A DNA stretch of 64,000 nt from the NCBI GenBank assembly GCA_047495785.1, contig JBLDXI010000033.1:1860001-1924000 (forward strand), given 5' to 3'. The notes beneath the pieces were generated by a model. It was not told where the DNA came from, searched no databases, and saw nothing but the letters and a program-made list of their open reading frames with translations. Source of the DNA: Lepidodermella squamata (Eukaryota > Gastrotricha). Both the position numbers and the translations under genes were made by a program. Positions 20,563-32,845 of this stretch are shown in pieces (the stretch's first letter is position 1; every line of letters begins with the position of its first letter).

Positions 20563-21744
20563 TATCACCACTTCTATGATGTCTATTTTGACGTATGAGT
20601 TTTCCAAATCAAATTACGCTTGCGAACACCGACTAAGACCTTCCAAGTGTAAACGTGATTGCAAGAATATATTTTTTTAACAGAAGAACAATTAATTATT
20701 GGAACAAACTACCTCTAAATGCTTCTCTAAATGTTTAAAAAAAAATATGTTAATGATGATTTTAATCTGGAAAAACACCTATTATCCTCAGTGAGGCGCC
20801 GAGCTGGCTAAATTGCATCCGCATGAATGACGTGCACTTGCGAAAACGAATAAATAAAAAAATAAGTAAACAGTACGGTCGAATTCCACTTCTGATAATT
20901 ATTTAAACCACTTCGGTGCTTTTCTGATCGTAACAGCTTTACGGCTAGATTAACAACCAAAACGCGTTCCAAATCGGTATTCGCTTGACATATTTGCTCA
21001 TATCGGGCATTCTTTAGAGTATTATGTCACTCAGTTGTTGAGGGCTGGTACATTCACGAAGCCACAGCCTATTGGAACAGACTGATTTTTAGCTCGAGAA
21101 TGGTGCTGAGTTTACGGCCAAACATGGCAAAGATTTCCAAAAGAGTTGGTCTTTGAAAATTTCCCAGCCTGCAAAATGCCTAAGCAACATTACGACCTGG
21201 TGGCAAAAATCAATAAATCGGCATCGAATTCTCGGTCGCTTCTACTAGATTAATCGAATGAAAAGAATATTTGTATTATATTTCTAAATGTTTTTGGTCA
21301 CGTTAGGGTTTTAAAAGCCATTTCATTTAACATGCACCTTGACCTTTAGTAAACCAAAAAACGATGCAATGTCTTTTATTTCTTCTCAAAAATACATACA
21401 TTTTATTCACGTCCAGAATACCACGGTCGGTATAGATTTCAGGAAATTGGATAAAAGCAAGCTCAATTTTAACAAAAAATCATTCGAAAAATTCGTTGCC
21501 TTTCATTTCATTTTGGCAGCAGGCATGAAAAACATCACGTCCAGCAGTCGATGCAATAATTATGATGAAGAATGAAGGCAAAGAAAGTCTTAGCAGAATG
21601 GAAGAGAAGGTGTATACGTCGTATATATATATAGAAACAGCAGAAGAAAAAAATCAGCAGAAAGCGTCAGGAAGAAACAACTTCAGCAAATATCATCAAC
21701 GGTCGAAATTCGGTGAAAAATATACGGAAACATTTCACAACCGA
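20563..21744. other. Intergenic DNA downstream of DIAPH
   Basis: Non-coding, AT-rich; it lies beyond the 3' end of the minus-strand formin. No gene, RNA or repeated element could be supported here. Confidence 0.6.
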
Positions 21745-24700
21745 TTACTTTTGTTGCGCTAATATCCGAGCCATAGTTTGGTGGTCCAGCGCCTCGCCAG
21801 GTCGCGTTCTTGACCTCGATCGCTCACGTTTCACATTAGCGCCTCGCGTGGCGCCGCCTTGCCGCCGATTATTGCCATCGGCCGTCAAAATTCCGGCATT
21901 ACCCGCGGCTAATGAAGATTTCTTCACACGCCTTTGAGGCGAAGTTGTCACGAAAACTTCGGCAGAAGACAGTTTACTCAAAATATCATCCAGCTCGCCG
22001 ACCTAAAAAGCGAAAAATTAATAAATATTGATAAAATTAATAAAAAAAATTAAATTAAATTGATTCAATTTTGAATTATTGAAATTTACAAAAAAATTGC
22101 AAAAAATTACCTTATCATCTTTCGTGTCTTTAATGTTGATCATGTAACCAGAATTTCCAGTATTGCGACCCGCTGAAACAGCTTGGCTACTTCTGACGTC
22201 ATTTTTCGTCCGCCGCTCAGCGTATTCGCTCGTCCGCTGGCGTTCACGCTCCAGCTTGTCCTTTTTCGCGGCTAAATCATTCTGGGCATTTCTGAATTTG
22301 TCGACGAAAGTCGCCAAATCTTGAAAAAATTGCAACACAGAATAGTCTTTTTGCTTGTTGAACGCGAAGTAAATGGATATCTGCGTGAAGGCCGTGGTCA
22401 TTTTCTCCTGCATGACCTTCAAAATCGACAGCTGATCTCGAGCAGCCGCCGCAAAAGGCGTCATAACCACAACAAATCGATCTCGAGGATCAGAGGACCT
22501 GGCTGTTTTCAGGCTATTTTCGATTCTAGTCAGCTGGCTCTCGGCCGCGTTGATTTGTTTAGCGATTTCCTGACCATTTACCCGCTTAGCTCGTTCTAAG
22601 CTGAGTAGATCCTGCGGGAATGACGCGCTGTCTGGACTGTATTTTTCTAGGGTTTCGACCAGAAAATGTAGGAATGTCTCCTCGCCGTTTGTCTTGACTT
22701 CATCAAGCTGAAAAATAAGGAAAATTAAATTGTTTAACTATTGAATTTGAAGAATGCTGCTTACCCGAGGTAAAAAACTCATCTGAAAGCCGAAAACCAG
22801 GTTATTGTAACTGGAGTTGAGAATATTGCCCGCGCATAATATAGTTCGAAGTGTTTCGCGGAAACGTTTGCTGTTGATGACATCGCCGCATGCAGCAGTC
22901 GCAGCCGTAATATCGCCGCGAAGTTCTTGGAACATCTCCGGGAAGTGGAATTTGAAGATTGTCGCGTCGATTCGTTCGCGAGCCTAATAAAATCAAATTT
23001 GAGGCATGGCATTGAATTGAAAGCAGCAAGGAAAAATAATATTTTTTCGAGATCCTTTAATAATGAGTAAATTTTACAAGAATTATTAATTAATATAAAA
23101 TTTTAGATTTAGCAATTATCGAGCCTGAATCAATAATTATTAGTTATTTTAAAGTTTTTTGAATCATTGGCATCGAACTGAAACTTCAGGCCAAGCTACC
23201 GGTTCAAACTTTAGTTAAGCCCAAAGCTCCGTATTCCAGTTTCCACGGAAAAATTAAGAAAAAAAAGCGAAAATGTTCTCAAACTAAGGATTTTTCACAG
23301 GCTCGCAGTGAAAAGCGAATGTGTGGAAAAAGTTTGCAGTCAACAAATGAGTTTCAAACTTCTGATTTTAAGACGGCAGGCTGGACTGATTTTTGTGCTC
23401 ATAATGGAAAAGCTTGCTCTTTGCTGAACACCTCATCTAAGATATACTCTTATTACCAAGATTACCAATCTTGCGCTGAAATGGTTTTGAATGCTCAGTG
23501 CATCTGTACGACTTGGTGTTGGAAACATTTGGTAACAACTGTCCGAAATGGTAAACTTTCTTCGCAAAAATTGAGGCAATTCGAAAGGAATTCGAAAAGC
23601 AGAAGTCTCAGGAGTTTTTGGATCAAAGCTCGAGTACAGAGTAATTCCAATGTCTTTGAGAAAAAGCTATGTGAGTTATCTGGCATCGTTTCTAGTACAT
23701 AGAACGTCTGTTTTCAGCTTACGGCTTCGTGTGGACCAAAATCCGCAATCGCATCTCGATAAGGTCTACAGCTTTCAAATTAGTCAACGACGACCACGAG
23801 ACGGAATTTTACCCAAAAGCGAAAAGGGCACGATTCTTAGATCCACCGCAAGATGATAATTTAGAGTCAGTGCCAAGTGAACACCCTAATTTTAGGGTTT
23901 CAGCACTAAATTTGAGATCGCGTTTTATTGTCACTCTCCCATTCTTTATAACGCCGACGTCGAGTTTCTTGGAAATTTCCAACTAATGTTGTTGGTACTT
24001 GTGGAGTGGATTCGTTGCAAACGAAATTTCATCACCTCGTCCATTATAATGCTACTCAGGTCATCGAGTATGGACCTCTGCAATTTCATGCCAATTTCAA
24101 ATTCGAGCGAGCTCTTGCCAGATTCAAATCCCACGTTAAAGGTTTAAATAATCCTGCGAAGCAAGTGACTGTTGTGTTCAAGTTGTAATTTTTTTCAACT
24201 TTGAAAGTAAGCTGACCGCCTCTACGGCTTATTCTCCTCGTTTAGTCGATTTGCTTGCTGGGGGCTTGAATGTTGTAACAACTCGGAGTTTTCCGCATAT
24301 CGTTGATTGCTTCACCTCCCTTTGGCGACGCAGACTGTTTTAGATGACAGACCCGACGTTTTCGACACGAAGCTAACTCAACTACTCGAACAACTCGTAG
24401 CTTTAAACGCCAGCAATCAAGCAGTAATTCGAGAACAAGGAGAAGCAATACAAAAACCGATCGCCGAAAACGAATCGAAAACATCTCGTGATTTCGCTGC
24501 TTTCAATCCATCCGTCGAACTATGGGACGATTACAAGGAGCGATTCGATACATATACCCGAGCCCATGGCAAAACAAATACAAAAAAAGCAGCCTATTTT
24601 CTTTCATGTCAATCCAATGGGTGTTGAAACTAGCCTTATTGACGCGATTAAGAGTCTATATAAAGTAAATAAAGTTGCGGTAAAAGTTAAAAGTGGATTC

Positions 24701-27700
24701 TGAGGTCTCCGATTTTTTCTATGTAACTAGGGGTCTAAGGCAAGGCTGCCCGCTGTCCCCTCTGCTTTTCATTGCTACTTTTAACAAAATTTGCGAAAAA
24801 TTATACGACACAAAATTTGGTTTCCCTATGAACAACGGTGATTATCTAAATTTATTAGCTTTCGCCGATGATGGAACTCTCCTAGGCATGAACCATGACG
24901 AAATTAAGCGCCTTCTAGAAATTTTTGACATGGCATGCGAAGAATTAGGATTGAAAATTAACGTGGCAAAAACTCAATACATGATCATTTCCAGGGACGA
25001 TGCTGCAGAAAGAAATTATGAACTAGAGCTGCGCGGATCGAAACTGGAAAAGGTTTCCAAATTCAAATACTTAGGTAGCATTATAACCAGCGACGGTCGC
25101 ATTGACGAAGAATTAAATTATAGAATTTCAAAGGCTGGCAGCGTATTTGGTGCGATGAATAAATTCATGTGCAGTAGGAATCATGTGTCATCACAAACCA
25201 AATTGAAAGTACTCACTTGCGTCATCGTACCTACCATCATCTACGCCTGCGAATCCTGGAATATTTCTTTAAGCCAGGAAAATAGGTTGAATGTTATAGA
25301 ATATCGTTGGCTACGAGCGATTTTAGGTATACACCTGATGGATTATATTCCTAACATTGACATTAGATTGGCATTGTGCGGAGGTCTGATCGAAGTCAGC
25401 CGCATCATTGAAAAACAGCGTTTAAGATATCTAGGACACATCATTAGATCTCGTGATTACGATGAGGACGGCCTTCTGAACTTGATTTATACGTGGACAC
25501 CTCCGTTCGGGTGGTTCGCACCGAGAGGCAGACCTCAAACTAGGTGGATAAACGGCATAAACAGAAGTCTACACAAGGTTGGCATTGTTAAGGAAGTTCG
25601 CCGGAAGAAAAGACAACCCAAAAATCAGAAAGGCAAAAAGCCAGCTAAAAATAAAAAATCCGGCGAAAAAGAAAATAAATTTGAAATTAAAATTATTCCT
25701 GATCTGCAATTGACTGAATTACTATCTTTTGATAAAATCGAATGGCGCAACATTGTTGACTCAATGAATGATTATGAATTTTTTGGAAAAAGTAGAATCT
25801 TCAACTGTGGGGGTGGGTGATTTCCATCTTTCGCCTGCCTTCGCCCTCCTCAAAACCGTTTTTACGGTATAGATGCTTAATCGAGAGGAGGACTAAATAA
25901 AACCATTATTATTATTATTATTATTCAATCCGACGTGATCTACAAAGAGATGGAATATTCATCTAGGATCTAGGCTAAGTATTTCAAACTCCAAAATATA
26001 AGATAGTGCGATGGCTCACGTAAAAATGGTCGTTATAAATGGATAAAATATTTGTGAGTAAATGAATTACCGGTGGTAGCGTTATTTGGCCGAGAGCAAC
26101 TAGAAACTCCTCCTCGTCGAGAAGCTCCTGCTCTTTCCGAATTTCCGCCAACTCTTTCATCGCCTTGTTGATTTCCTCCATTCGATCAGCCGGTAAACAG
26201 CGCATAATGCTATCGGCAGCATCGACGTTGATCACCTGCTCGTCGTGGCGCAGAATCGCCGAACATATCTCATTAGCTGACAGCTTCAAGTGATGAAGCG
26301 CGATGCCGATTGATTTCGCCATTTTAGCGTCAATGACATGCATTTTCAGCTTTTGCTTTTTCAACGTCATAGTGTCAGTGCTAGGCGTGTCGGCCACGTC
26401 GATTTGTTTCAACAAGAACGTGTTCTCGATTTGCTTGATGAAGCTGTCACTCGCCAACAGCTCTTCGTTGGCCGTAACCCAGAAAGATTCCTTCTCCAAA
26501 TCGGTCGGTAATACCTTCGGCCAGTTGATGCGCTTCAGCTTCGCCGTTTTCACCGGCTTTTTCGGCTTCAAGCCGTGAGGCAGTGACGGGGGCGGCGGAG
26601 GACCGGCGCCTGGCGGTGGAGGCGGGCCAGGTGGACCTTTTCCGCCGGGTGGGGGCGGCGGAGGAGGTGGCGGTGCACCTATCACAAAAAGGTTTCATTT
26701 ATTCAAAATCTCAGGTTTGGGACTGGAAATTTGTTAACATACCTCCTGGAGGCGGTGGCGGAGGCGGGGGCGGGGGAGCGCCACCTGAAAAATACCAAAA
26801 TAAATGATCGAAACAGAGTTGTAATTCCAAAGCTTTCTCATTGCAATAAATTCCACTCCAAAAAGCGCAAAGCAATTTATAAATTCAGTGGCTTCTCGAC
26901 ATAGCAAAGAATAGACATTTTCTACTTCGGATTGTTTCAAACAAATCCTCATCGTAGCATTAAATTGATCCCATAAATTGAAAAATTCAACATTTGTTCC
27001 CTTGTTGGAAACTTGTAGGTTATGATGTAAAACTTAAAACCTAGTCGTACAGATTCTGTGTCCGGTCTATCTACGAATTTTTGGTTTTTCAGATTTCGGG
27101 TCTGTATATTTCGGTGTTTTATTCCGTTATTTATTTGCATAAACACCGAATTCACGGACCAAACCGAAACTTAGAAGATAATATACAATACGTACTTATA
27201 CCAATCGAAAAACTTCGAGTAACAAAGCCCCCCGCACTACTTGGTAATCGCTTCGAATGATGATCAAATGAATTGGTTTATCTTAAAAGTTCTGCAGCTC
27301 CACGCTTTGTTCGAACAACGCATGGCCGCTATTAATTTACCAACCAAAATCGACTGTACGAGTAGCCAAATTTCAAAACTATTAAACTGTGGTATGGTGA
27401 AGTGATCCAAATTTGCAAAGAAAATGTTGACGCAGTTTTTGAATTTATGGAAAATTGTGAGATTTTCCAAAATTTCCTTTTGGGGCCATTCAGTTCGAGG
27501 GTCAAGACACCCTACTGGCTAAAGAATGGCCTCCCACAAGCTTCGGCCTTCGATAAATTTCACGTCAAAAGTCAGTCTTTTGCAAATTTGGGGCACTTCA
27601 CCCTATTTTCGAATAATTCTGCAAAATCACGATTTAGAATTCTGTTTGTGCGAATTTCCCTGATCAAAAATTGGTTCGGCTAACTGAAATCCATAGTTTT

Positions 27701-29556
27701 ACATTTTTTTATCAATATTTCAATATTTTTGGTATATTTATGGAGTGCCTTTTGAAATGAGAAACATAAATCAAGCCAGCTTATTATAAGAGTAGGTGAC
27801 TATCTACCTGGAAGAGGCGGAGGAGGGGGAGGGGGTGGAGGTGGAGGAGCACCTACGAAAGATAAGAAGAAAAAAATATATGAAAAAAATATTGAGGAAA
27901 GCGGAAGTTATTATCAAATATTTGCAAACCTCCGGGAATCGGCGGCGGTGGAGGGGGTGGAGGTCCGGTGGCTTTTGCTCCGGATTTAGCAGCCTGTTCC
28001 AATCTAGCCTCCAACTCTTGCTTCTCAGCCAGGGTTCTTTCGTATTTCTCCTTCAACTCCGCATACTCTTTCGACTCAGTAACACGAGTCGAGACCTCAG
28101 AAAGCCGTTTAACAACATTATCCAACACCTCATTCACCTTAATATCAAGCCGCTTCAGAGAAAAATCCGGGTCAAAACCGTCGCGTTGAATGACCAGTTG
28201 CGAAATGACTTGCTCGATCAGCGTCATATATTCGAGTCTAACGTCCGGATCTTCGCGCACAAACAACAGGCTTTGAACTATAGAAAATACGATTTCTTCC
28301 GACGGCGTTCCAGCGACTGATTTTATTAGATAATCCACCGCTTTTGTTATATCATCGAAATCGAACGAACCAGCCAGTTCGAGGCGACTAGTCAATTCTT
28401 CGATATCGTTATCCCGCATTTGGGCAAACGCATCGATTTGACTCTTCAGCTTTTGAAACTCGAGCGTTGACGATTGATTTATGGTTAAAAACAGTTTTTT
28501 CAAGCCACATCGCCCCAGCTCACGGCGTAGGTGAATTCGAAAATTCAAGTTTTGACCAGTTTGAGTTAGCATGGTGTTGATGAACATCATCGTAGCGGTT
28601 TTCAACTCGAGCAGTTGCTGAGTTTCCTCCTTAGGCGTCCATAACATGACATCGACTAGCGGTTTCAAGCGAGGGGTATTATGCGAATCGCCGCAAATTG
28701 TCAGCGCTTTCAACACCTTTTTATGCGTATCCGAGTTTACGATGGTAAAAACGGCTAGGAGGCGGAAAACTTCGGCGAGCAGCCCCATCAAACAATCAGC
28801 AGATTCGGTTTGATTCGTAAACTGTTGCCGAATGTCGAGAAAATGAAGGCAATTCGCCAGGAGGAAAATCGCCTCCTTATTCTCGGTCAACACGCAAATA
28901 CCGTATTTACTGTTCGAAAACGACCTGATACATTTGATGGCCTCGTAAACGCCAACAGCATCCTTGTCTAATACCGCGTTGTTCAAAACATCGAGGAGTA
29001 GGGTTAGACCAGTCCTTGCTCCGAACTCTTTAACCCACGATAACGGCTGGGTTGTCAACAAAATTCGAACTTCTGACAGCACTTTTCGACGAAAAGCACT
29101 GGTTTTACTACTGGCGAGATTCCCAGCGATGTTGCCTTGGTCCCTTGGGCAGAGGGACCGTAACGCTTCGATGAGGTAAGGATCGTTAGCCAGGTCGATA
29201 TCGGTGTTACCCCGCATCGCAGTTTTGCCGTGCATGGTCAGTAACAACCGGCGTTTTTGCATGTCAAACGTTTTCTGCTTCTCCTCAGGCACGTTCATGT
29301 CCTGTAGCATTTGGTCGCTGAGCTTCATGACTTCATCATCGCTCAGCTTTTCGATGGTTTCTGCAGACACGCCGCTTGAACTTGACGAGAAAGCCGACCC
29401 GGTCGGTGACATGATGTTAGGTGGCGGGACTGACGTAGCGCTGGCTGAGGTTTGGACGGCCGGGGTCGGCGAGGCGGCTAGCGAGCCTGAACTGCCGCCG
29501 GCGTGGAACAACTGAGATAGGAAGTTGTTTTTCTTTTTCTTCTTCGAGCCATCCAT
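21745..29556 (-). CDS. DIAPH: Diaphanous-related formin
   Basis: Seven exons on the minus strand: 29556-27930, 27852-27808, 26784-26743, 26678-26071, 22983-22765, 22707-22111 and 22002-21745; 1,131 residues. Formins nucleate and elongate unbranched actin filaments. Order of domains: basic N-terminus (DGSKKKKKNNF), GTPase-binding and FH3/DID armadillo region (about 65-450, with RTGLTLLLDVLNNAVL and LKALTICGDSHNTPRLKPLVDVM), a coiled coil (about 485-530), a proline-rich FH1 (about 531-600), FH2 from INWPKVLP (about 608) to about 1000, and a C-terminal DAD (LDDILSKL followed by PQRRVKK). The DID-DAD pair makes it a Rho-released, autoinhibited formin. The FH1 is split over four exons, two of them microexons. 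The 3.1-kb fifth-from-last intron holds retrotransposon DNA. Confidence 0.96.
24307..24605 (+). mobile_element. Ty3/gypsy-type gag fragment
   Basis: A plus-strand frame reads AAFNPSVELWDDYKERFDTY followed by KTNTKKAAYFLSCQS, which resembles the start of the capsid part of gypsy-type gags (F-x-P....W..Y..RF......). The match stops at about 24605, where sequence switches to LINE reverse transcriptase. No protease or integrase remains. Confidence 0.55.
24606..25925 (+). mobile_element. 5'-truncated RTE/BovB-like LINE with (ATT)n tail
   Basis: The reverse transcriptase begins in one frame (GVETSLIDAIKSLYKVNKVAV, read in part) and shifts by one base near 24697 to DFFYVTRGLRQGCPLSPLLF. The catalytic box is LAFADDG; usual members have FADD. 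Downstream are KFKYLGSIITSDGRIDEELN and LRYLGHIIRSR, typical of the RTE/BovB-type C-terminal part. The 3' end has GGACTAAATAAAACC followed by an (ATT)n run at 25905-25925, a tail style common in this class. It lacks its 5' end and carries a frameshift, so it cannot be active. It lies antisense in the DIAPH intron. Confidence 0.85.
26743..26784 (-). other. DIAPH: FH1 microexon 2 of DIAPH (42 nt)
   Basis: Encodes one polyproline block (GGAPPPPPPPPPG) and is bounded by TTTTTCAG and GTATGT. Its length is a multiple of three and both boundaries are phase 1, so it may be skipped or kept without changing the frame. Confidence 0.85.
26785..27807 (-). other. DIAPH intron between FH1 microexons, 1.0 kb
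   Basis: AT-rich sequence without a recognised element. A short inverted run around 27030-27175 (the GGTCT..GGTTTT and AAACCGAAACT side) was noted but is too weak to call. Confidence 0.6.
27808..27852 (-). other. DIAPH: FH1 microexon 1 of DIAPH (45 nt)
   Basis: Encodes a block of eleven prolines followed by LPG, between acceptor TTTCGTAG and donor GTAGAT. Like the 42-nt microexon it starts and ends in phase 1, so inclusion is frame-neutral. Confidence 0.85.
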
Positions 29557-31578
29557 TAGCAGGAGGTCTCGTTTTTGAGAACAATTTTTATAATGTAATA
29601 AATAAACTAGTTGAAAAATGTGGAAACGTAGAACTTAGAGAACTACATGTTTATGAGCTATTTATGAGCCTGCAGGTAGATATTACGCTCAAGCGGAGAA
29701 AATGTAGTACTATTTGCTATGCAAAAAATAACATCAGTCTGCAGTGTCCAAAAGAGCGCATGTGCACGCATCGTAGGAATGTTAATCAGATAAATGTGGT
29801 CTATGTTAGGCAGAAACCAACAGCAGTATCGCCATGGTAAAAGAGAATATTGGCAGTTTAAAAACATGAAAAATACTGTTTGGAAAAGGAAATCATTAAA
29901 ACCATAAGTCAGCCTTAAAAAGTATGTTTCAATCAATTTTAAGCAGGGTTTACAAATTGATGATAGGCCTTGTGTACAGAAATTTCCGCAAAACTTCATC
30001 GTAATTTTCTCCATTTCTGATGATTGATCATAAAATCCCCGAACGTCATGTTAATTTTTCGAAATTTTGCTTTCCTTTCGGGACATTTTTATTGCAAATT
30101 ATTTTGATTTTTTTGAACTTTGAAAGCATAACACCTTGAGGATCATTTAAAAATGAATTGGAAATTCAATTCAGCAGAATTTATAAACTAGTAACTAGTA
30201 ATTTTCCTGTCTATTTTTGGACGTAAGCAACAGGTTAAAAAATTAATAATTTTCATTGAAATTAATAGCCATATTGCGCCTCAAGTCAATCCCTTTAAAA
30301 TGTCGTTTAATTAAGTTATTGCATATCAATAAATCAAAAGCATTTCAAACTTGAATAATTAGTTGCTACCCCGCATTATACAAAATAATTGTTTCCCAAC
30401 AGACAATAAAATCGATAAAATCGGCTTAATTAATAGAATTTTTAAATTACTACGGGGTAAGGAAGACGCCTGCATGTCTCTAGTGTCTCGGCATTATAAA
30501 ACGGCATTACAAAGCATCCTGTTGAGTCGTTTTAGAAGTTACTCTCAGCCTATTTGTATTTCGCAGCAGCAAATAAAATTTAAAGGAGCGTGCTTTCACG
30601 CGGACCTCCCACCTTAATAACGCGGTTATTTCATCAGGCAGTAGCCGCTGCCTCATTAGTAAACACAAGAAATGCATGAGATCGTCAAGTTTGGTCGCGC
30701 CTTTTGATGAGCTAACGTGTGCTAGAAAACAGGAACAGCGGTGAAAAGCAGCAAGCAGAGTCCTGCAAATTTGTTGCATTATGTTAATCAGCAAGATGTT
30801 GGCTATATACCTGAGGTTAGTAACTCTCGTGTTTAAAGAGCTATTTTGAGTGAAATACAGCTCACTACCTTCCCACGTCGCAACGTGTGTACCAACCAAC
30901 TGACCAGCTCGAGCCGCCACTTTTCACCACTTGAGCACCAAAAACCAACAACAACAACATCACGAGTGCTTAAAATACATATCGACTAAAAATGAAAACA
31001 AAAATTCAGCAATAATTTTATTATTTTTCATGTCCTTTCTTTCAACCACAAAATCGCTTCATGCAACAACGAAACGAGCTTTACATATTATGTATAAACT
31101 ACACGGAAAATCTCCATAAATCATATTTAATATGGTCGCATTTCAACATTAAGTAAAGCCAATTAACTTGTAAAAAAACGAGTGCAAAGGAAAATTTAAT
31201 TGGTAGCCACCCTACGGAACAGGTAAAGGAGAGGATAATACGTTAAACAAAAGAATAAACACTGGGAGGAATATTTTTTCAAGCAAGTATATGCAAAACG
31301 ATTGAGTGATTGCAATTTCATTGAGTGCACCGAATAAAGCTACGCTAATTGCACATCGAGGTCGAAGTAGCATCGGCACAATTTAACACTTCGTTACCAC
31401 CGCAGACACTTTTATTCAGTTCAATTTTGAAGATTAGAGAAGCATCATTAAAGCAGTGATTTCAACAACACTGGTGAGCGAGAGAATGAAAAGAATGCAT
31501 TTCTTTGAACCGAACTTATGTTCAATTATATCATTTTATTGAAAGACCTTGAAGGAAAAACGCTTCAAAATGACTAGA
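29557..31578. other. Region between DIAPH start and beta4GalT stop
   Basis: Upstream of DIAPH on the minus strand, so it should include its promoter and 5' untranslated sequence, but no element is clear. A 137-codon minus-strand frame (30507-30920) has no recognised features. No repeats shared with the rest of the window were seen. Confidence 0.5.
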
Positions 31579-32787
31579 TCACAACTGCACGGTCGGCTTG
31601 CCGAAAACAGCTTGGTAAACCTCTTCCTCGGTGAATTCAACCACCACCCGGGTGTAGGTAGGTAGATCTTCTCGCTTGACCAGCTTGTACTTTAGCGAAT
31701 TCAGCCCATCCGTGTGCATTCTTTGTACAGTTTTCCGCAATAAAGCCATTCGATTTTCATTGGCAGCGTTTTCCTTTTCATGTTCATGCTTGAACATTTT
31801 GTACCGTAAAATCTCCTTCTCGTAACGCATAATCGGCAGTTTTAGGTGGACGAGACGGTCGTGGAAATCATCGTCTTCCCCACCCCAGCCGAAAAATACG
31901 TTGGAGTAACCGTTTATCAGCTCGAAGTGTTGTTTTGGGACAGCAGAAGCGCCGCCGAAAATCGCGGCATACGGGATTTTATAGTCGAAAACGTTGATAT
32001 ATCCGCTAAGGTGAATAGATTTGTCACTGCAGGTGTAAATTCCTCGGTCATCTTCTGGCAAGAGGTCGACGTCATGGAAAATGTAGCACTGAAACTGACG
32101 GCCGTTATCCAAGAGCTTTAGCGATTCCTTGTAACCAATATTCATCAGCATCGCTCGATTGAACTTATTCGTCCCCGCCTGGTCGACAATGATAATGACG
32201 TATTCCAGTAGCTGGCGTTGTAAAATTGGATGCATGTGGTGTAAAAAGCCGCGTAATTGGCCTTCGCGGTTACGATAAGGCACTATTATCGCAGTTGGGC
32301 CGTTCCGAGGGTTGCAATCTGGCGGTCGGTACCGCCCACCTGGTTTGAGCAAAGGGTTCTCTTTCGCTATTTCATCAAAGGTCGGTTGCTCAAAATTGAC
32401 AGCCAGTGCGCCGACCAATTTCGGTGGCGATTCAGGGCACATCGGTAATTCTTCCACAGATACAGTTGTTACAGGTAAAGAAGACGTTGTCTCATAATTC
32501 TTCGTAGTATTAATGATTTCAGCAGCTTTTGTGATTAGTTCAGACGATTTCTCTTGAAAAACCGGTGCTATGGTGATTACTGGCCCAGATGTTCTAAGCC
32601 GAACAGTACTTGGGACTTCGCTCCATTCGTCCGTAAAGCTTTGCCGCAAAAATGCGACAGACGCTTCGTTGAACCAACTAGACCAGTTTACGAAGAAAAG
32701 CACCCAGATAATCGCAATAATAACCGTAGCAGCTAATCCAGTTCTTAATAGATAAAATGTGCCTCCAAATTTACCGGTCACTTGCAT
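31579..32787 (-). CDS. Beta-1,4-galactosyltransferase family; predicted beta4-GalNAc transferase
   Basis: One exon, 402 residues from the ATG at 32787. This start leaves a short cytoplasmic tail and a single helix (LAATVIIAIIWVLFFVNW), the type II Golgi topology of the family. The catalytic domain shows IIVPYRNRE, FNRAMLMNIG, the metal-binding DVD (HDVDLLPEDDR, about residues 239-241), PYAAIFGGASA and GWGGEDDDFHDRL. The residue before FGG is Ile276, where vertebrate beta4GalT1 has Tyr289. Ile or Leu at this site is known from invertebrate beta4-GalNAc transferases and switches donor from UDP-Gal to UDP-GalNAc, so GalNAc transfer to GlcNAc is the likely activity. It follows the SPTLC1-like gene by 58 bp. 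Confidence 0.9.
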   Translation of the reverse strand: MQVTGKFGGTFYLLRTGLAATVIIAIIWVLFFVNWSSWFNEASVAFLRQSFTDEWSEVPSTVRLRTSGPVITIAPVFQEKSSELITKAAEIINTTKNYETTSSLPVTTVSVEELPMCPESPPKLVGALAVNFEQPTFDEIAKENPLLKPGGRYRPPDCNPRNGPTAIIVPYRNREGQLRGFLHHMHPILQRQLLEYVIIIVDQAGTNKFNRAMLMNIGYKESLKLLDNGRQFQCYIFHDVDLLPEDDRGIYTCSDKSIHLSGYINVFDYKIPYAAIFGGASAVPKQHFELINGYSNVFFGWGGEDDDFHDRLVHLKLPIMRYEKEILRYKMFKHEHEKENAANENRMALLRKTVQRMHTDGLNSLKYKLVKREDLPTYTRVVVEFTEEEVYQAVFGKPTVQL

Positions 32788-32845
32788 TAAAGTAAAATTA
32801 TCTATAAAACGAAAAAACGTGGCAATGAGTAAAATGATGGAAAGT
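32788..32845 (-). promoter_or_regulatory. 58-bp spacer between SPTLC1-like and beta4GalT genes
   Basis: Too short for a normal promoter plus terminator. Read on the minus strand it contains a T-rich run ending TTTTATAG at 32802, 14 nt before the beta4GalT ATG, as expected of a downstream gene in a trans-spliced operon. Confidence 0.5.

Larger units (their letters stand above)
22984..26070 (-). other. DIAPH intron with retrotransposon debris, 3.1 kb
   Basis: The exons on either side join as ITLPP-ARERIDATIF inside the FH2 domain, in line with the mammalian order. Inside lie a Ty3/gypsy-like gag fragment (about 24307-24605) and a truncated LINE in the opposite sense (24606-25925). The part from 23000 to 24300 is AT-rich and holds short open frames that I could not assign. 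Confidence 0.8.

Noticed and set aside
30507-30920. 137-codon minus-strand frame between DIAPH and the beta4GalT gene
   Set aside because: No family, no neighbouring exon and irregular composition. A frame of this length is expected by chance in 2 kb of moderate AT content.
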